Shown here: one piece after another, positions 17,084-25,451 of the stretch
How the letters are laid out: every line of letters starts with the position of its first letter
Numbering within the stretch: position 1 is the stretch's first letter
Source of the DNA: DATLFA01 sp039915945
GTDB lineage: Bacteria > Actinomycetota > Acidimicrobiia > Acidimicrobiales > WLNW01
NCBI GenBank assembly: GCA_039915945.1
Contig: JBDSMH010000060.1
Location: 1 to 64,000, forward strand
Direction: 5' to 3'
Length of the DNA stretch: 64,000 nt
Notes under the pieces: generated by a model
What the model was told of the DNA's origin: nothing
Databases searched by the model: none
What the model saw: only the letters and a program-made list of their open reading frames with translations
Program-made: the position numbers and the translations under genes

Positions 17084-18832
17084 CTACTTGTCGAGCCAGG
17101 CCTTGTCGAAGAAGATGTAGCCGCGGCCGCCGAAGGTGGCGCCTTGCACCTTTGACGTCACCGCGGAGTACTCATCGATCTGCGCGATGTTCACCCACGG
17201 CAGTTGCGCCGCGACCTCTTCGGCGATCTTCTTGTACGCAGCAGTCTTCTCGGCGTCGGTCTTCGCGACACGAATGTCGTTCAACGCCTGATCGACGATG
17301 AGGCTCTTGAAGCCGATGCGGTTGCTCGTCACGTCGCTCTTCAAGTTCTGCACCAACGAGAACAACGTCGCATCGTCGATACCGGTCGCGATGCCCCACG
17401 TCGTAAGGTCGAAATCTTTGGTCGAGATGACGGTCTGTTGTTGTGCGGTGGCCTCTTTGACCTCCATCGGAGCGGTGATGCCGACCGTCTGCAACATGGT
17501 CTGCACCGCGAGGCCCATGTCACGGCTCACCTGTGTATTGACGAAGAGCAGACGGACCGTGCCATTCCAACCAGCCGCCTTTGCTTCGTTCACGAGCTTC
17601 TTCGCTGCTTCGGGATCGAACTTCTGGCCGATGACTTTCGGATCCCAGGGGAACTCTGACGTGAACCAGCTCGCACTGACCTTTGCTTTGCCGCCGTAGG
17701 CGCGCTGGTTGATGACCTCAGGGTCGATGGCGGCCGCGACGGCTTGGCGCACCTTGAGATCTTTGGTGTTCGGCTGCGACGGGGTCGGTCCGTCGGGCTT
17801 TCCCGTGCACAGCGGCGCCGGCGCGCCGCCGACGCAGTTCACCGTGGCCGCGATGTTGAGGAAGAGGATGGATCCGCCCATGTTCGGCGTGGTGAACCCG
17901 GGGATCTTGGCCGCCTTCGCGTCGGCAACTGCGGCCGCGTCACGCAAGAACGCGGCTTGCGTCGTGCCCGCCTGTAGTGCCTCGAGCGATTTGAGCCCAC
18001 CGGAGTCACCACTGTCGAGGAAGCGGATGCCGTCGAGATAGACCGGGCCGTTCCAGTAGGTGGGATTGCGCACCAATGCGATCACATCATCCGGCTTGTA
18101 CGACTCGACCATGAACGGGCCGGCACCGACCGCCTTGAGATTGAAATCACACGTGTTGACCGCCTTGGTCGGGTCGACGCACATCTTCTTGAGCGCGGTC
18201 GGCGACGGGATGAAGCCGGCCTCTGACGACAACAGATACGGGAACGACGTCCAGGGGTCGGTCGTGAACTTGACCGTGAGCTTGTCGACAACGCTGATGT
18301 CCTTGATCAACAAGACGTAGTTCGCGGACGAGGTGACGTTGCGCGGACAGGCAACGTATTCGGCACACTGCGCGGGCGCGATGCCGCCGCCGACGCGGTG
18401 ACGATTGATGCCGAACTTCACCGCCTCGGCGTCATAGTCCGTGCCGTCGCTGAACTTGATATTCGGCTTGATCTTGAGCGTCCACTCGGTCGAGTCAGCA
18501 TTTGCCGCCAACGAAGCAGCCGTCTGCGGGTCATATTTCTTGGTGATCGGGTTGTAGCGCATCAGCGCGTCGTACACGGCCTGCATCGGAATGCCGCCCG
18601 ACGTGCCATGCCCGAGGCCGACGATCGGATCGAGGCCCGAGATCTTCGAATACGACCCAAAGGTGATCGTGCCCCCGGTAACCGGAGCCTTGGTCGTCGC
18701 CGGCGTGGTGGCTGCCGGACCCGAGGTGCTCGTGGGCGTGGAGTCTTCGGCCGATTTGTCGTCGCCGCACGCGGCGGCGAACAACATCAACGCGGCAAAC
18801 AGCGCGATCACGCAGCGGAACGTTCGTCTCAT
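17084..18832 (-). CDS. ABC transporter solute-binding lipoprotein, family 5
   Basis: A 582-residue periplasmic-binding protein of the peptide/nickel (DppA/OppA, SBP_bac_5) family. The lipoprotein signal ends with LFAAACGDD (lipidated Cys near 22). A Ser/Thr-rich spacer follows, then the mature domain beginning GGTITFGSYSKISGLDP. Family features include the YDALMRYNP strand, WTLKIKPNIKFSDGTDYDAEAVKFGINR and the long C-terminal lobe. It would capture peptides or other small organics outside the membrane. No permease or ATPase gene lies nearby, so it must share a distant transporter. A paralogue sits at 39280-40986. Confidence 0.92.
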   Translation of the reverse strand: MRRTFRCVIALFAALMLFAAACGDDKSAEDSTPTSTSGPAATTPATTKAPVTGGTITFGSYSKISGLDPIVGLGHGTSGGIPMQAVYDALMRYNPITKKYDPQTAASLAANADSTEWTLKIKPNIKFSDGTDYDAEAVKFGINRHRVGGGIAPAQCAEYVACPRNVTSSANYVLLIKDISVVDKLTVKFTTDPWTSFPYLLSSEAGFIPSPTALKKMCVDPTKAVNTCDFNLKAVGAGPFMVESYKPDDVIALVRNPTYWNGPVYLDGIRFLDSGDSGGLKSLEALQAGTTQAAFLRDAAAVADAKAAKIPGFTTPNMGGSILFLNIAATVNCVGGAPAPLCTGKPDGPTPSQPNTKDLKVRQAVAAAIDPEVINQRAYGGKAKVSASWFTSEFPWDPKVIGQKFDPEAAKKLVNEAKAAGWNGTVRLLFVNTQVSRDMGLAVQTMLQTVGITAPMEVKEATAQQQTVISTKDFDLTTWGIATGIDDATLFSLVQNLKSDVTSNRIGFKSLIVDQALNDIRVAKTDAEKTAAYKKIAEEVAAQLPWVNIAQIDEYSAVTSKVQGATFGGRGYIFFDKAWLDK

Positions 18833-18989
18833 GGTTTTCCCCCTCGTCGTGTCCGACCAACAGCCGGGAACAAGACCACCAGACTAGGACATGCGTCACA
18901 TCTGTGCATGTCCTCGCGATCTGCGATGCCTTCCCACCAGGTTGGACGCGCGGGCGGCGCGGCGGCCCACTGTTCGCCTGGCCCAGGGC

Positions 18990-19001
18990 TAACCTCCGAC
19001 C
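18990..19001 (+). promoter_or_regulatory. leaderless-type -10 element (TAACCT)
   Basis: TAACCT at 18990-18995 lies six bases before ATG 19002. The 157 bases between the divergent solute-binding-protein start and this element show no other clear feature. Confidence 0.4.
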
Positions 19002-19277
19002 ATGTTGATGATCGACGCCGAATTGACCCTCGACGAGCTGACCGAATTGGCGCTCGCCGCCGATCCGCACGAGCACCTCGAACCCGACGCGGTTCCCCTC
19101 GCCGGCACCAGCGATGCCTTCGCGCTGCTCCCCCAGTGGTACATGCCGGTGCCGATCGCCAGGTCGGGCACGCGATCGCTGTGGCAAGTCGCGGTCGCGA
19201 TCTTCCTCATCAGCGCGTTCGTCACCATCACCGCGCTCGGCTTCTGCATCACCTACGGCCGTCTCGAAGGCGTGTAG
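19002..19277 (+). CDS. small single-pass membrane protein
   Basis: A 91-residue protein with an acidic N-terminal half (ELTLDELTELALAADPHEH) and one membrane segment near residues 60-82 (LWQVAVAIFLISAFVTITALGF). No family is recognised. Its TAG stop shares one base with the GTG start of the following LLM oxidoreductase, so the two are translationally coupled. It might anchor or modulate that enzyme, which is inference. The start is supported by the upstream TAACCT element; ATG 19008 is the alternative. Confidence 0.65.
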   Translation: MLMIDAELTLDELTELALAADPHEHLEPDAVPLAGTSDAFALLPQWYMPVPIARSGTRSLWQVAVAIFLISAFVTITALGFCITYGRLEGV

Positions 19278-20272
19278 TGACCAGCGCGCCGCTGGCCCGC
19301 GGTTCGATCTCGCTGCGGTTGTATCCCCACGATCTCGAGCCGGCGGCAGTCGTCGCCGAGATCGTCGCCCAGTCGGTGTTGGCCGAACAGTCCGGCTTCG
19401 ACGGAGTGATGACGCAAGAGCATCACGGCGGGTTTCCCAACTACCTGCCCAATCCGTTGCTCACCGCAACGTGGGCGTTGGAGCAGACCTCAACGCTCTG
19501 GGCCGCACCGTGTCCGATCTTGTTGCCGTTGCGGCCATGGACGCAGCTCGTCGAAGACCTCGCGTGGACATCGCATCGCTTTCCCGGCCGCGTCGGGTGT
19601 GGCGTCGGTGTGGGCGCGTTCCCGCTCGACTTCGAAATGGCGGGCGTGCCTTTTGACGAGATGCGCAGCCGATTCAAGGCCGCGCTACCCGAAGTCGCGG
19701 CGGCTCTCGCCGGCCGCGCCAACGGGCCGATTGCCAATGACCCGGGCGTCGCCGCGCTGGCGAATGCACCGATTCCGTTCGTCGTGGCTGCGCAAGGCCC
19801 ACTGGCTGTCCGGCGCGCCGCACGGCTAGGGCTCGGCCTCGTCTACGACTCATTGCAAACGGTCGAACGCACCCGCGCGCTGTCCGATCTACACGCCGAC
19901 GAAGGCGGCACTGCGCCGCGCATCTTGATCCGCCGTGTGTGGCTCGGCCCGCCTCCGCTCGACGCATTGACGGCACAGATGGCGCGGTTTCGCGCGGTTG
20001 GCCCCGCCGACCTCCAGGAACACTGGGATCCCGACGGCGGGCTCGTATCGGCGCTGGACGGCACCGAGCTCGCCGAGCGACTGCACGGGTTCATCGTCGG
20101 CGGCCGCTGCGACGCCATCAATCTGCGCGTCTTTCAGGCTGGCCTGTCGCCCGAAGCGGTGTGCGAACAGATCGCACTGCTCGGCGAGCAGACGTTGCCG
20201 CACCTGCGTTCGTTGCTCAACGAGCGGGGCTCGGCCGTGCGCCCTCGGGCAACGGCTCTCCCGCCATCCTGA
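19277..20272 (+). CDS. LLM-class flavin-dependent oxidoreductase
   Basis: A 331-residue TIM-barrel enzyme of the luciferase-like monooxygenase family, using FMN or F420. The N-terminal region contains TQEHHGGFPNYLPNPLLTAT, typical of the family's substrate/cofactor strand, and LAWTSHRFPGRVGCGVGVG near residues 95-113, the conserved flavin-phosphate region. The substrate is unknown. The GTG at 19277 overlaps the preceding stop by one base. Its last 56 bases overlap the convergent SnoaL-like gene. Actinobacterial genomes carry many such paralogues; a second one is at 36481. Confidence 0.85.
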   Translation: MTSAPLARGSISLRLYPHDLEPAAVVAEIVAQSVLAEQSGFDGVMTQEHHGGFPNYLPNPLLTATWALEQTSTLWAAPCPILLPLRPWTQLVEDLAWTSHRFPGRVGCGVGVGAFPLDFEMAGVPFDEMRSRFKAALPEVAAALAGRANGPIANDPGVAALANAPIPFVVAAQGPLAVRRAARLGLGLVYDSLQTVERTRALSDLHADEGGTAPRILIRRVWLGPPPLDALTAQMARFRAVGPADLQEHWDPDGGLVSALDGTELAERLHGFIVGGRCDAINLRVFQAGLSPEAVCEQIALLGEQTLPHLRSLLNERGSAVRPRATALPPS

Positions 20273-20645
20273 TCTGGCGGCGGGCGAAGAACCACCGACC
20301 ATCGAGGCGCACCAAATGGTCGTAGTACCGCGCGACGGTGGCGACGATGTAGGAGCGGCCCCATTGACCCGGGCCGGCATCGGCCAACGCGGTGAAGTCG
20401 GTCCACGCCCACGCCTCGTCACCATCGACGTCGGCCACGGTGGCGAAGGCAACGTGTTTGCCCGGGTATTCGCTCGTCATGCCGCCGATGCCATCGCGAA
20501 TCGCAGGGCGACCGGAGTACGTGTTGCCCCACACGGTGAACACGGCGTCGTCGGTGAACAACGCCTCCCACTCGTCGAGACGCCCGTCGTCGAGTAGTTG
20601 GCTGTAGATGAAAACCAGTCGGCGGATGCCTTCGCTGTCGTCCAT
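20217..20645 (-). CDS. SnoaL-like / NTF2-fold protein
   Basis: A 142-residue protein of the SnoaL-like NTF2 fold. It begins with a helix (DDSEGIRRLVFIYSQLLDDGRLDEWEALF), followed by FTDDAVFTVWGNTYSGRPAIRDGI and the curved sheet ending LVRLDGRWFFARRQIRM. Such proteins act as ring-hydroxylating-enzyme-like isomerases, cyclases or dehydratases; the activity here is unknown. ATG 20645 is preceded by TAGCGT with seven bases between, so the transcript may be leaderless. Its 3' end overlaps the LLM gene by 56 bases in convergent orientation. Confidence 0.82.
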   Translation of the reverse strand: MDDSEGIRRLVFIYSQLLDDGRLDEWEALFTDDAVFTVWGNTYSGRPAIRDGIGGMTSEYPGKHVAFATVADVDGDEAWAWTDFTALADAGPGQWGRSYIVATVARYYDHLVRLDGRWFFARRQIRMAGEPLPEGARPSPAR

Positions 20646-20658
20646 CGCGGCGACGCTA
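20646..20658 (-). promoter_or_regulatory. leaderless-type -10 element (TAGCGT)
   Basis: Minus-strand TAGCGT (20658-20653), seven bases, then ATG at 20645 of the SnoaL-like gene. It is only moderately similar to the -10 consensus. Confidence 0.4.
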
Positions 20659-20664
20659 GCGTGC

Positions 20665-21520
20665 TCACAAGTAGCCGAGCCGCGGCGCGTTGTCGGTCAC
20701 GGCGATCGACTCGCCCGACTGCATCGCGTACATCTCCGCCAGGGTCATCTCGTCGCGTGCCCGATGCACCGGCCCCAGCCATGCTGCAGCCTCGCTGCGG
20801 GTGAACGAGCGAACCTCGATCGTCGACAAGCAACGTCCCGGTCGCACGACTGCGGGGTGCAGCCGCCCGATGGGCTCGTTGGTCGTGATGCAGATCAACA
20901 ACCGGCGGCTCTGGCCGATGACGCCGTCCGCGATGTTGAGCAGACGCGACAAGGACTGACCGCGCGCATCCGCACGGAGCAACTCACCGCAGTCCTCCAG
21001 AACGAACAGCCGCCACCGCTTGTCATCGTCGTCATCGTCGTCGCCCAACATCACGTCGAACATGTAGGCAGGCCGGGAGAAGAGCTCGTCGGGATCGATG
21101 ACGAACTCCGTGGCGCACCACGACCGCCACGCAGACGCGATCGCTCGAATGAGCGTCGTCTTGCCGGTGCCCGGTGGACCGTGGAACAACAAGAGCCGAC
21201 CCTTGAAACCCATGTCCGCATTGATCGCCATGATGTCTTCGACTGCTCCGCGGACCGGTGCAGCGAGCCGTTGCCCCACTGCGCGACGTTCGCGATATAG
21301 CCGATGCCGACGATCAGCGTTCGCCGGGTGTTCGACTGGATCGACTGGCGCACGACCGCGCACCCCGTCGGCAGCACGGTCTCGGCCGGCACCGGCGAGA
21401 CGTGCACCGATCGGTGAAACGGAACTCACCGGTCAGGTACGGCCACGCGGCGAGGAAGGTGTTGAAGCGCGGCTCGTCGTTGCTGTGGTCGTTGCGGACC
21501 TCCGCTTCATTGGTCGCCAT
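20665..21520 (-). pseudogene. AAA-family ATPase, disrupted by two frameshifts
   Basis: Three frames must be joined to give one protein. Residues from MATNEAEVRNDHSNDEP to EFRFTDR lie in one frame (21520 to about 21413). VHVSPVPAETVLPTGC to IANVAQWGNG lies in a second (about 21410 to 21270). The ATPase core lies in a third (about 21265 to 20665). The core is intact: Walker A HGPPGTGKTTLIRA, Walker B RLFVLEDCGE after an Asp run, sensor-1 LICITTNEP and the arginine region RPGRCLSTIEV. It resembles actinobacterial AAA proteins annotated with a DUF5925 N-terminal domain. The changes may be mutation or assembly error. Confidence 0.7.
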
Positions 21521-21575
21521 GTCTTCACGGTTCACACTCGGATTGCGATTGGAGCGGGTAAGCGTGCCTGCTGAA

Positions 21576-21590
21576 TTGGCGACGCGCCAA
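21576..21590. repeat. short inverted repeat upstream of the secreted repeat protein
   Basis: TTGGCG and CGCCAA are separated by three bases. It lies 95 bases upstream of ATG 21685, in the 164-base gap between the AAA pseudogene and the secreted protein, and could be an operator. No other element is evident in that gap. Confidence 0.3.
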
Positions 21591-21684
21591 CGATTTACTC
21601 CCTCACAGTTTGCGAACAATTCCCTCGCTCGGGCCACATGTGTCGCGGCCACGGTGAGAGCACCCTCGAACAAAGGATCTCGCT

Positions 21685-22944
21685 ATGAAACGAATCGTTG
21701 TCCCATTCATCATCGCCGCGGTGTGTGCCGTCGCGCTTGCGTCGGCGGCGACGTCACCGGCCGGTGCGGCCGTGCCCATCGCCGGCACGTTCCATCCGCT
21801 CGACCCCGCCCGCATCCTCGACACCCGTGACGGCACGGGTGTGGCCGGAAGCCATGTCGGCCCGCTCGGCGCCGCTCAGGTGATCGACGTCGACGTCACC
21901 GGCGCGGGCGGCGTACCCGACACGGGCGTCGGCGCGGTGACGCTCAATCTGACGATCACGCAAGCACAGGGCGCGGGCTACGCCACCGTGTGGCCGTGTG
22001 GGTCTGCTCGCCCGTATGCATCGAACGTGAACTTCGTGCGCGGCGTCGATCTCGCCAACCAAGTGACGGTCAAGGTCGGGACCAACGGACACATCTGCAT
22101 CTTCAGTTCGGTCACCACGCAGATCGTCGGCGACGTGAACGGTTGGTGGGGCGACGGATTCGAATCCGCCCCCGGCTTCCACTACGAGTCGGTAGACCCT
22201 GCTCGCATCCTCGACTCCCGCAGCGGCGTCGGCATGCCCGGTGGCGTCGCTCGGCGGGTCGCCGCGGGCGAGACGGTGCCCGTTACTGTCGCCGGCGTCG
22301 CCGGCGTGCCCCTCGACGCGGCAGCCGTGACGTTCAACCTCACCGCCACCAACGTCGACGGACCCGGCTACGTCACCGTGTTCCCCTGCGGCGCCCCACG
22401 GCCGTATGCGTCGAACATCAACTTCGCATCTGGCGTCGATGTGGCCAACCTCGTCACGAGCCGCATCGGAGCGAACGGTGCGGTGTGTCTCTACAGCCCG
22501 GCGGACGCCGATCTGATCATGGACATCGAGGGCTACTTCGATCCGTTCACCGGTGCGCTGCGTCCGGTGTTCACGCCCCTCGAGCCGGTACGCGTGCTCG
22601 ACACCCGTGACGGCACTGGTGTCGCCGATCGCCACGTCGGTCCGCTCGGCGCCCGCCAGTTGATCGAGGTGCAGATCGCCGGTGTGAACGGCGTGCCCGC
22701 CGACGCCCGATCGGTAGTGCTCAACGTGACGGTCACCGACGCCCGTGGTCGCGGTTGGGTAACGGTGTTCCCTTGCGGAAACCCAGTGCCTTTCGTGTCG
22801 AATCTCAACTTCGTGCGAGGCATCGACCGGGCCAACGCGGTGAAGGCGAAGATCGGTGCGGGCGGCAAGGTGTGCTTCTACGCCGAGGCACAGACCGAGC
22901 TCGTCGCCGATCAGTTCGGCTACTTCGCCTTGCCCGCGGTGTAG
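21685..22944 (+). CDS. secreted protein with three 'ILDTRDGTG' repeats
   Basis: A 419-residue exported protein. A cleavable signal peptide (MKRIVVPFIIAAVCAVALAS, Ala-x-Ala near residue 29) is followed by three tandem modules of about 130 residues (roughly 36-165, 166-295, 296-417). Each starts with a PL/PARILDTRDGTGV-type sequence, continues through a VTLNLT strand and a WPCG/FPCG cysteine, then SNxNF and a second Cys (KVCFYA). The paired cysteines per module suggest one disulfide each. This repeat family is frequent in secreted proteins of Acidimicrobiia-like actinobacteria; its function is unknown but likely cell-surface or adhesive. AAAGGA precedes ATG 21685. The terminator at 22984 follows. 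Confidence 0.88.
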   Translation: MKRIVVPFIIAAVCAVALASAATSPAGAAVPIAGTFHPLDPARILDTRDGTGVAGSHVGPLGAAQVIDVDVTGAGGVPDTGVGAVTLNLTITQAQGAGYATVWPCGSARPYASNVNFVRGVDLANQVTVKVGTNGHICIFSSVTTQIVGDVNGWWGDGFESAPGFHYESVDPARILDSRSGVGMPGGVARRVAAGETVPVTVAGVAGVPLDAAAVTFNLTATNVDGPGYVTVFPCGAPRPYASNINFASGVDVANLVTSRIGANGAVCLYSPADADLIMDIEGYFDPFTGALRPVFTPLEPVRVLDTRDGTGVADRHVGPLGARQLIEVQIAGVNGVPADARSVVLNVTVTDARGRGWVTVFPCGNPVPFVSNLNFVRGIDRANAVKAKIGAGGKVCFYAEAQTELVADQFGYFALPAV

Positions 22945-22983
22945 CTGCATCTACCTCCCGCCCCAAGGGCCACTTCGGCCCCC

Positions 22984-23014
22984 GAATGAGCCCCCGCACC
23001 GCGGGGGCTCATTC
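22984..23014. terminator. rho-independent-type hairpin
   Basis: GAATGAGCCCCCGC (22984-22997) and its perfect complement (23001-23014) form a 14-base-pair stem with a 3-base loop, 40 bases after the secreted-repeat-protein stop. There is no T-tract, as is usual in GC-rich actinobacteria. Confidence 0.85.
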
Positions 23015-23076
23015 ACGTACCATGCACGCGAGACACCCGCGTGATGCCCTGCGCGGCCGCGAATGCGAGGACAACG

Positions 23077-23697
23077 ATGACTACTTGGACCGAAGACTTC
23101 GCCCACTCGCTCGACTCGCTGGGTTTGGCGCATCCGGCCGACCTCGATCCGGGCGCAATCGCCTCATTGATCTACAGCCTCGGCAAGGCGGCACAGGTGA
23201 GCGGAGCGGTGACGGTGGGCGAGATCGTCGCCGCCGGCGCCGTCGCAGAGGGTTTGGTCGCGGTCGCCGGCATCAGCGCGTCGTTCTACGTGGGGGCGTT
23301 GATCGGTGCCGGCATCTACGCATCCGCAAAGCAAGGCTGGGATTTCCTCACCAGCGGGCCAGGTCTGCGGGAGATGTACAACCTGTACCAAGCGGAGGTG
23401 CCGGTCATCAACCTGCCTTCGCCAGTGGAGGAAGTCTCGACTTCATACCAGTATTCGGCGCACGAAGATCCTGCGCCCCCGCTGCCTTTCCCGGGGACCG
23501 ATCTCTACGACGGTTGCGCCGACGCGGACTCGACGAGGGCCGTGCAAGAACGGTTGGTGCAACTGGGCTACACGCCGCTGACAGTGGACGGATATTACGG
23601 CCCGAAGACCGCGGCGACGGTGCAGTGGTTCCAAGGGAACAGCGAACTCAAGGTGGACGGCATCGTCGGCCCCTATACCTGGGCCAAGCTGTTCTGA
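23077..23697 (+). CDS. peptidoglycan-binding domain protein
   Basis: A 206-residue protein. Residues about 40-85 form a Gly/Ala-rich hydrophobic region (VGEIVAAGAVAEGLVAVAGISASFYVGALIGAGI) that could span or associate with the membrane. Residues about 145-206 are a PG_binding_1 domain (DSTRAVQERLVQLGYTPL, then VDGYYGPKTAATVQWFQ and VDGIVGPYTWAKLF). The combination suggests a holin- or effector-like or cell-wall-associated protein, but no catalytic domain is present. ATG 23077 follows GAGG. It is downstream of the terminator hairpin, so it probably has its own promoter. Confidence 0.82.
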   Translation: MTTWTEDFAHSLDSLGLAHPADLDPGAIASLIYSLGKAAQVSGAVTVGEIVAAGAVAEGLVAVAGISASFYVGALIGAGIYASAKQGWDFLTSGPGLREMYNLYQAEVPVINLPSPVEEVSTSYQYSAHEDPAPPLPFPGTDLYDGCADADSTRAVQERLVQLGYTPLTVDGYYGPKTAATVQWFQGNSELKVDGIVGPYTWAKLF

Positions 23698-23714
23698 ACA
23701 CCGGCAGCGGCAGC

Positions 23715-24050
23715 GTGCCCATTCAGTTGATCTACGAGTTGGTCGTGCCGCCGACGCGATTGCGCGAGGTGCATGAGCTGTTTGCCGCGGACTACTTGCC
23801 CGCGGCGATAGAGCGCGGCATGAACTTCGCCGGCGCGTACATCACGCCACCGATCGAACTCGACGATGCACCGACCACGTTGGTGCTGCAGTTCACGTTG
23901 GCCGATGTCGACGCCGTATGGGCGATGAAGCGGCAGGCCATCGCCTCGGCCGAAGTCACAGAATTCTGGCGCCGCATCGACGCCATCGTCGTCTCGCGAC
24001 AACGACAGTTCTTGGCGCCATACGACGAAGCAGCCGACGGCGCAGAGTGA
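23715..24050 (+). CDS. NIPSNAP/A-B-barrel-like small protein
   Basis: A 111-residue protein with the alternating strand-helix pattern of dimeric alpha/beta-barrel proteins: PIQLIYELVVPPTRLREVHELFAADYLP, then TTLVLQFTLADVDAVWAMKRQ and the C-terminal helix EFWRRIDAIVVSRQRQFLAPY, which resembles NIPSNAP-type tails. The function is unknown. The start, GTG 23715, is the first plausible codon after the previous gene's stop. Its stop overlaps a GTG of the next gene (24047), suggesting coupling. Confidence 0.65.
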   Translation: MPIQLIYELVVPPTRLREVHELFAADYLPAAIERGMNFAGAYITPPIELDDAPTTLVLQFTLADVDAVWAMKRQAIASAEVTEFWRRIDAIVVSRQRQFLAPYDEAADGAE

Positions 24051-24052
24051 AC

Positions 24053-24721
24053 ATGTACCGGCGAATCGCACTTCTCCACGTCGACCCGAATTCGTCCGCT
24101 GACGATCTCGCGACCTTCGAACGTGAGCTGGGCGCGGTCGTAGGTCGTGTGCCCGGCCTGACGAACGCGCACCTCGGCCGTCACTTCCCCAACACCGTCG
24201 GCGGCGGTGACTACACGTGGGACCTCGCGTTCGCCGAGCGCGAGCAGTGCCTCCCGTGGCCCGACCAACTGCGCGTTGCCGATCACGCCGACTTGTTCGA
24301 GCGCGTCGTGACACGCGCCGACGTCGTGCAGTTCGCAACGACCAACGCGCACATCGTCGAGCCGGCCATCACCGACTTCGTCAAACGCACGCTATTCATC
24401 GAAGTCGACCGCGCGACGCCACCCGACAAGGCACGGGAGTTCGATCGCGTACTCACCGGCATGCCCCGCTACATCCACGCAATCCGCAATTGGGCATACC
24501 ACCGTGTCGACGACGAGTTCACCATCGGTCCGCGGCAATGGACACATGTGTGGGAGCAAGAGTTCCAAGAGGTCTCCGGCCTGCGCGTCGACTATATGGT
24601 GAGCCCGTATCACTGGGGCTACGTCGACCCGTGGTTCGATCCGGAGAGCCCTCACCGCGTGGTCGCGCCGGGCGTGGCCCACGTGTATTGCCCGGCGGCG
24701 ACGACGATCCTCGGTTGGTGA
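24053..24721 (+). CDS. stress-responsive A/B-barrel (Dabb) domain protein
   Basis: A 222-residue protein with two Dabb-like halves: RRIALLHVDPNSSADDLATFERELGAVVGRVPG followed by DYTWDLAFAEREQ in the first, and RTLFIEVDRATPPDKAREFDRVLTGMPRYI with THVWEQEFQEVSGL in the second. The repeated helix-strand order suggests an internal duplication forming a pseudo-dimeric barrel. The activity is unknown; relatives include plant stress proteins and polyketide cyclases such as olivetolic acid cyclase. ATG 24053 is used; GTG 24047 overlapping the preceding stop is an alternative. It is convergent with the GNAT gene. Confidence 0.75.
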   Translation: MYRRIALLHVDPNSSADDLATFERELGAVVGRVPGLTNAHLGRHFPNTVGGGDYTWDLAFAEREQCLPWPDQLRVADHADLFERVVTRADVVQFATTNAHIVEPAITDFVKRTLFIEVDRATPPDKAREFDRVLTGMPRYIHAIRNWAYHRVDDEFTIGPRQWTHVWEQEFQEVSGLRVDYMVSPYHWGYVDPWFDPESPHRVVAPGVAHVYCPAATTILGW

Positions 24722-24728
24722 GCGACCG

Positions 24729-25289
24729 TCACGCGCTCGTCTGGAGCGGAAACACGAAGTCGACGACGCCTCTGTCGAGCTCTTTGTGTGCGTGCGGTGC
24801 GATCTTGTAGAGCATGTCGAGCATCGCCCGATTCTCGGCAAGCACGCTCGCGTGCACATTGACCGCACCATGCTCCGCGGCGCGGGCGATCAGGAGATCG
24901 AGCAACTCACTGCCGAGGCCCCGGCGATGAAACGCATCGTCGATGGTGACGGCGACCTCGACATCGGACGGTGATCGCCGGAAGGCGTAACACTCTCCGA
25001 GGCCGATGATTTCCCCCTGCGACACGGCAACGATGGCGTCGCGCTGCACATAGTCGAGTTCGAGAACGTTGCGCAGGGCAACATCGAAGGAGGCGGCCGG
25101 TGAGAGGAACCGTCGGTAGCGGCTATCGGGCGAGAGGCGGTCGAACATGGCGCGCAACGCGTCACGATCGCCGGGCTCGAGGCTGCGGATCGCGGCGTCG
25201 GCGATGCGAGTCGACGGGCGGGGACGCAGCCGGCGACCCGCGAGGCTGGCGGCATTGGCATAGGGGGAAATCCACCAACGTTGCTTCAT
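24729..25289 (-). CDS. GNAT family acetyltransferase
   Basis: A 186-residue N-acetyltransferase. The fold order is clear: RSLEPGDRDALRAMFDRLSPDSRYRRFLSP at the N-terminal helices, IVAVSQGEIIGLGECYAF strands, then the acetyl-CoA pyrophosphate-binding loop FHRRGLGSELLDLLIARA near residues 125-142 and NVHASVLAENRAMLDMLYK. It resembles the GNAT module fused to acyl-CoA synthetases or ATPases in other actinobacteria, here stand-alone. ATG 25289 is supported by TAGGGT seven bases upstream. A palindrome (25292-25315) covers that element, so repression by a small regulator is plausible. Confidence 0.88.
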   Translation of the reverse strand: MKQRWWISPYANAASLAGRRLRPRPSTRIADAAIRSLEPGDRDALRAMFDRLSPDSRYRRFLSPAASFDVALRNVLELDYVQRDAIVAVSQGEIIGLGECYAFRRSPSDVEVAVTIDDAFHRRGLGSELLDLLIARAAEHGAVNVHASVLAENRAMLDMLYKIAPHAHKELDRGVVDFVFPLQTSA

Positions 25290-25302
25290 GAAACTGACCC
25301 TA
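25290..25302 (-). promoter_or_regulatory. leaderless-type -10 element (TAGGGT)
   Basis: Minus-strand TAGGGT (25302-25297), seven bases, then ATG 25289 of the GNAT gene. Confidence 0.45.
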
Positions 25303-25315
25303 GTACAGGTCAGTT
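25292..25315. promoter_or_regulatory. palindromic operator over the GNAT promoter
   Basis: AACTGACC and GGTCAGTT are perfect 8-base inverted arms with an 8-base spacer; TTGCTTC is also directly repeated at 25281 and 25314. It overlaps the -10 element, fitting a repressor site. The remaining bases to 25451 show no gene. Confidence 0.5.
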
Positions 25316-25451
25316 GCTTCACGCAACCCATTGCTGCGGCGGCACTGCTTCTGGGTGATGGCTTCATATGGACGGGTACGGCGGGGCACTCGCTTTGGTT
25401 CCAAAGATCCGGGCGCCACCTACGGCCGAGTTTTCGTAGTTCGTCGTTGCG

